The notes below the pieces were generated by a model. The model was given only the letters and a program-made list of their open reading frames with translations. It was not told where the DNA came from and did not search any database. DNA of 64,000 nucleotides from CAYQUC01 sp964514215 (lineage in GTDB: Bacteria > Pseudomonadota > Gammaproteobacteria > UBA6429 > Thiohalophilaceae). This document shows positions 62,532 through 64,000 of the stretch, in pieces. A program made the translations under genes and the position numbers. The stretch spans positions 31,362-95,361 of the forward strand of contig CAZEPW010000007.1 in assembly GCA_964514215.1 (NCBI GenBank), in the 5' to 3' direction. Within the stretch, counting starts at the first letter, position 1, and every line of letters starts with the position of its first letter.

Positions 62532-62714
62532 TTACTCTTTATTTATTTTTTGTTGTTGTGATTTTTTATGCCATTTATCGTAACACTCCAAGCCACAAAA
62601 ATGCATCACATAGTCATCAACTTCGGATACTTTTCCCTTCCCATTTGCAATTTCTTTCATGCAGATATTACAACTAACTAATTCTTTTTGATTCTCATCG
62701 GTTTTAGTATTCAT
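62532..62714 (-). CDS. Small Cys-rich protein (DUF3330-like)
   Basis: A 60-residue soluble protein with two cysteine pairs, SCNICMKEI and FCGLECYDKWH, arranged like a small zinc-binding module. It resembles DUF3330-type proteins, some of which occur next to respiratory or transport genes. It has no signal peptide. It lies upstream of nqrA in the same direction, so may be cotranscribed, but this is not shown. Function unknown. Confidence 0.65.
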   Translation of the reverse strand: MNTKTDENQKELVSCNICMKEIANGKGKVSEVDDYVMHFCGLECYDKWHKKSQQQKINKE

Positions 62715-63167
62715 TTTAACTCCCTTTAATATTCATGGAATAGTTAAAGTATAGAACAGAAGAACAGTTGCATGCACATGTAAATCAAAATTCATGGATA
62801 ACGCTTATAAATTATTTTTATAGAAAGACACTCAGATGTAACTCTTATATCGAGTAAATTTACTCAATTTTCACATGATTGTAATTTTATTTCTTACTAA
62901 AACTTTAATTTTGTGTTTAATTTTAGATTCTCACCTTGAATTATTTATAAAGCAGCAGATAACGACTTAAATACAATATAGGTAAAGTTAGCAAACTTTT
63001 TATTGTATTTAATTTTTACTTTGACCCCGAGCAGTTAATAAGTTGCTAAGGTATTTCTGGGAAAGATAATTTTTCTCTTAGGGGTATCCTTGCTTCCTTA
63101 GTAACTAAAGTTAATTCAAAATAATAAATTAATGCTGGTCTGAACTTCCACTATTATTCAATTATTC
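62715..63167. other. Intergenic region with a long compound hairpin (62969-63010)
   Basis: This 453-bp AT-rich gap follows hrpA and precedes the Cys-rich gene. A long hairpin has outer arms 62969-62978/63001-63010 (10 bp, perfect) and an inner stem 62984-62989/62994-62999. A perfect 14-bp palindrome GAGTAAATTTACTC lies near 62855-62868. The hairpin could end hrpA transcription, but it lies 158 bp past the stop and has no T-run on the minus strand. No coding frame is evident. Confidence 0.55.
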
Positions 63168-64000
63168 CTAAAGCAACCCGCTCTGCGTATCCAGTTTCTT
63201 GATCGATACCGGTATTGAGGTCTTTAACTCCTGCGCGAATAGGGACACCCGCATTTCTTCCATCATCCAGCGATAAAGCGTCCATTCCGAATCGAGCCTT
63301 TGTGCTGGATCATCACTGATGTGCGGATAAATTCTGTTCCAGTGCTTCTGCCCTTCTGCCTGTCGTTTCTTGTCGGCATTCAGTGAACGTTCCAACTTGT
63401 CCAGCCGCAGGTTAATGGCCTCAAAATAACGTGGCAGGTGTTTCAGCCATTGACGTGGCGTGGCACTAATAAATCCTTCATAGACTAGGCATCCCAGTTG
63501 TTGCCGAATATCCTTAACCGCATCAAACCAGCTTAGAGGAATATTTCCCTGCAGGCGCTTGGCGGCTTTATGATGTTGCAAAAGAGTAGCATGCATCATG
63601 TCACAGATTTCATTCGCGACTTTCTGCAGTTTTATTCGAGCTTCACCGGCAAGTTCGTTAAAGGCTTTTTCTGAACGGATATCCTCAACATCGGCAAACA
63701 GTGCCGCGTCAATGATGGCATCCTCCAAGTCCTGAAGCAGGCTTTGCTTATTACCGATGGAGGCATAATACAATTGAATTTTATCTAGATGCTGTAGGTT
63801 CTTGCGCATGTACTTCATTTCCTGTCGTGCCACTAGTCTGAATAGACGGCGCAAACCCGGGCGCATCAATTCCTTCGCCTGCTCTTCATCCGTGAACAAA
63901 CGCACGGCAACACTCTCTCCCGTCTTACTATCATCAACAATCGCCGGGTAAGTACGGATCACCAAACCATGTTGTTCCAGCTCAACGAGTTCGGGCAAAT
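63168..64000 (-). CDS. hrpA: ATP-dependent RNA helicase HrpA, C-terminal part (start outside the window)
   Basis: About 277 codons, open to the right edge of the window, encode the C-terminal domain (DUF3418-like) of HrpA, with no start of its own. Landmarks: LPELVELEQHGLVIRTYPAIVD, AKELMRPGLRRLFRLV and the end PHISDDPAQRLDSEWTLYRWMMEEMRVSLFAQELKTSIPVSIKKL. HrpA acts on stalled ribosomes or mRNA in enterics. The DEAH helicase core lies outside. Its composition is richer in G+C (31 of 60 bases in the 63361 line) than the adjacent nqr region, as for hrpB. Confidence 0.93.
   Translation of the reverse strand, partial: LPELVELEQHGLVIRTYPAIVDDSKTGESVAVRLFTDEEQAKELMRPGLRRLFRLVARQEMKYMRKNLQHLDKIQLYYASIGNKQSLLQDLEDAIIDAALFADVEDIRSEKAFNELAGEARIKLQKVANEICDMMHATLLQHHKAAKRLQGNIPLSWFDAVKDIRQQLGCLVYEGFISATPRQWLKHLPRYFEAINLRLDKLERSLNADKKRQAEGQKHWNRIYPHISDDPAQRLDSEWTLYRWMMEEMRVSLFAQELKTSIPVSIKKLDTQSGLL

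Noticed and set aside
1..64000. CRISPR array, insertion sequence or prophage
   Set aside because: No regularly spaced repeats, transposase, integrase or phage structural gene was seen.

Overview
The window looks like part of the chromosome of an AT-rich, flagellated, sodium-coupled gammaproteobacterium. Three things point there: a FleQ/FleSR (FlrA/FlrBC) sigma-54 flagellar hierarchy with the gene order seen in Pseudomonas, Shewanella and Vibrio; a complete six-subunit Na+-translocating NADH:quinone reductase with its assembly factor NqrM; and gammaproteobacterial accessory genes (HrpA, HrpB, RhlE, CvfB, an AlgP-like lysine-rich protein). I cannot name a genus from the sequence alone.

Positions 1-26252 are a flagellar and chemotaxis locus. 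On the minus strand, reading from high to low coordinates, are cheV, cheR, flgBCDEFGHIJKL, fliC, flaG, fliD, fliS, a fliT-like gene, a PilZ gene, fleQ, fleS, fleR, fliE and fliF (cut by the window edge). Diverging from cheV on the plus strand are flgA, flgM and flgN. Promoter-like sites fit a tiered cascade. A sigma-70-like site precedes fleQ. Sites with GG-N10-GC spacing (sigma-54 type) precede fleS, fliD, flgB and flgA. Sigma-28-type sites precede cheV and flgM. The flagellin promoter could not be assigned.

Positions 26327-36533 hold a tRNA-Arg(CCT), a REC-REC-PAS-GGDEF-EAL c-di-GMP protein, an FMN-binding glutamate-synthase-family protein, a SleB-type hydrolase, a WHy-domain lipoprotein and a five-gene plus-strand operon. 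That operon runs GbsR/MarR regulator, small membrane protein, SDR/DoxX fusion, DUF2269, DUF4166. It begins at a perfect 36-bp palindrome and ends at a strong hairpin shared with a convergent cold-shock gene. A divergent rhlE helicase and a NYN-domain gene follow.

Positions 39156-48694 are a minus-strand sensory block: an Hpt-REC-REC-PAS-HK-REC hybrid kinase, two membrane sensor kinases, and a REC-PP2C phosphatase at the end. No DNA-binding output gene is present. Positions 48908-55454 hold a rhomboid protease, a SpoU-family RNA methyltransferase, an AlgP-like protein, CvfB and HrpB.

Positions 55590-62714 hold a relic of an ExbD/TolR gene, a CBS-domain protein, nqrM and nqrFEDCBA, and a small Cys-rich protein. 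The window ends inside hrpA. The hrpA and hrpB regions look clearly richer in G+C than their surroundings (spot counts of single 60-base lines gave about half G+C against under a third in fliD).

I see no CRISPR array, insertion sequence, prophage or rRNA. The less ordinary items are the GbsR operon with its palindrome, the output-less sensory block, a perfect hairpin inside flaG, a TTGCC/GGCAA motif shared by the flgB and fliC upstream regions, and the ExbD relic.
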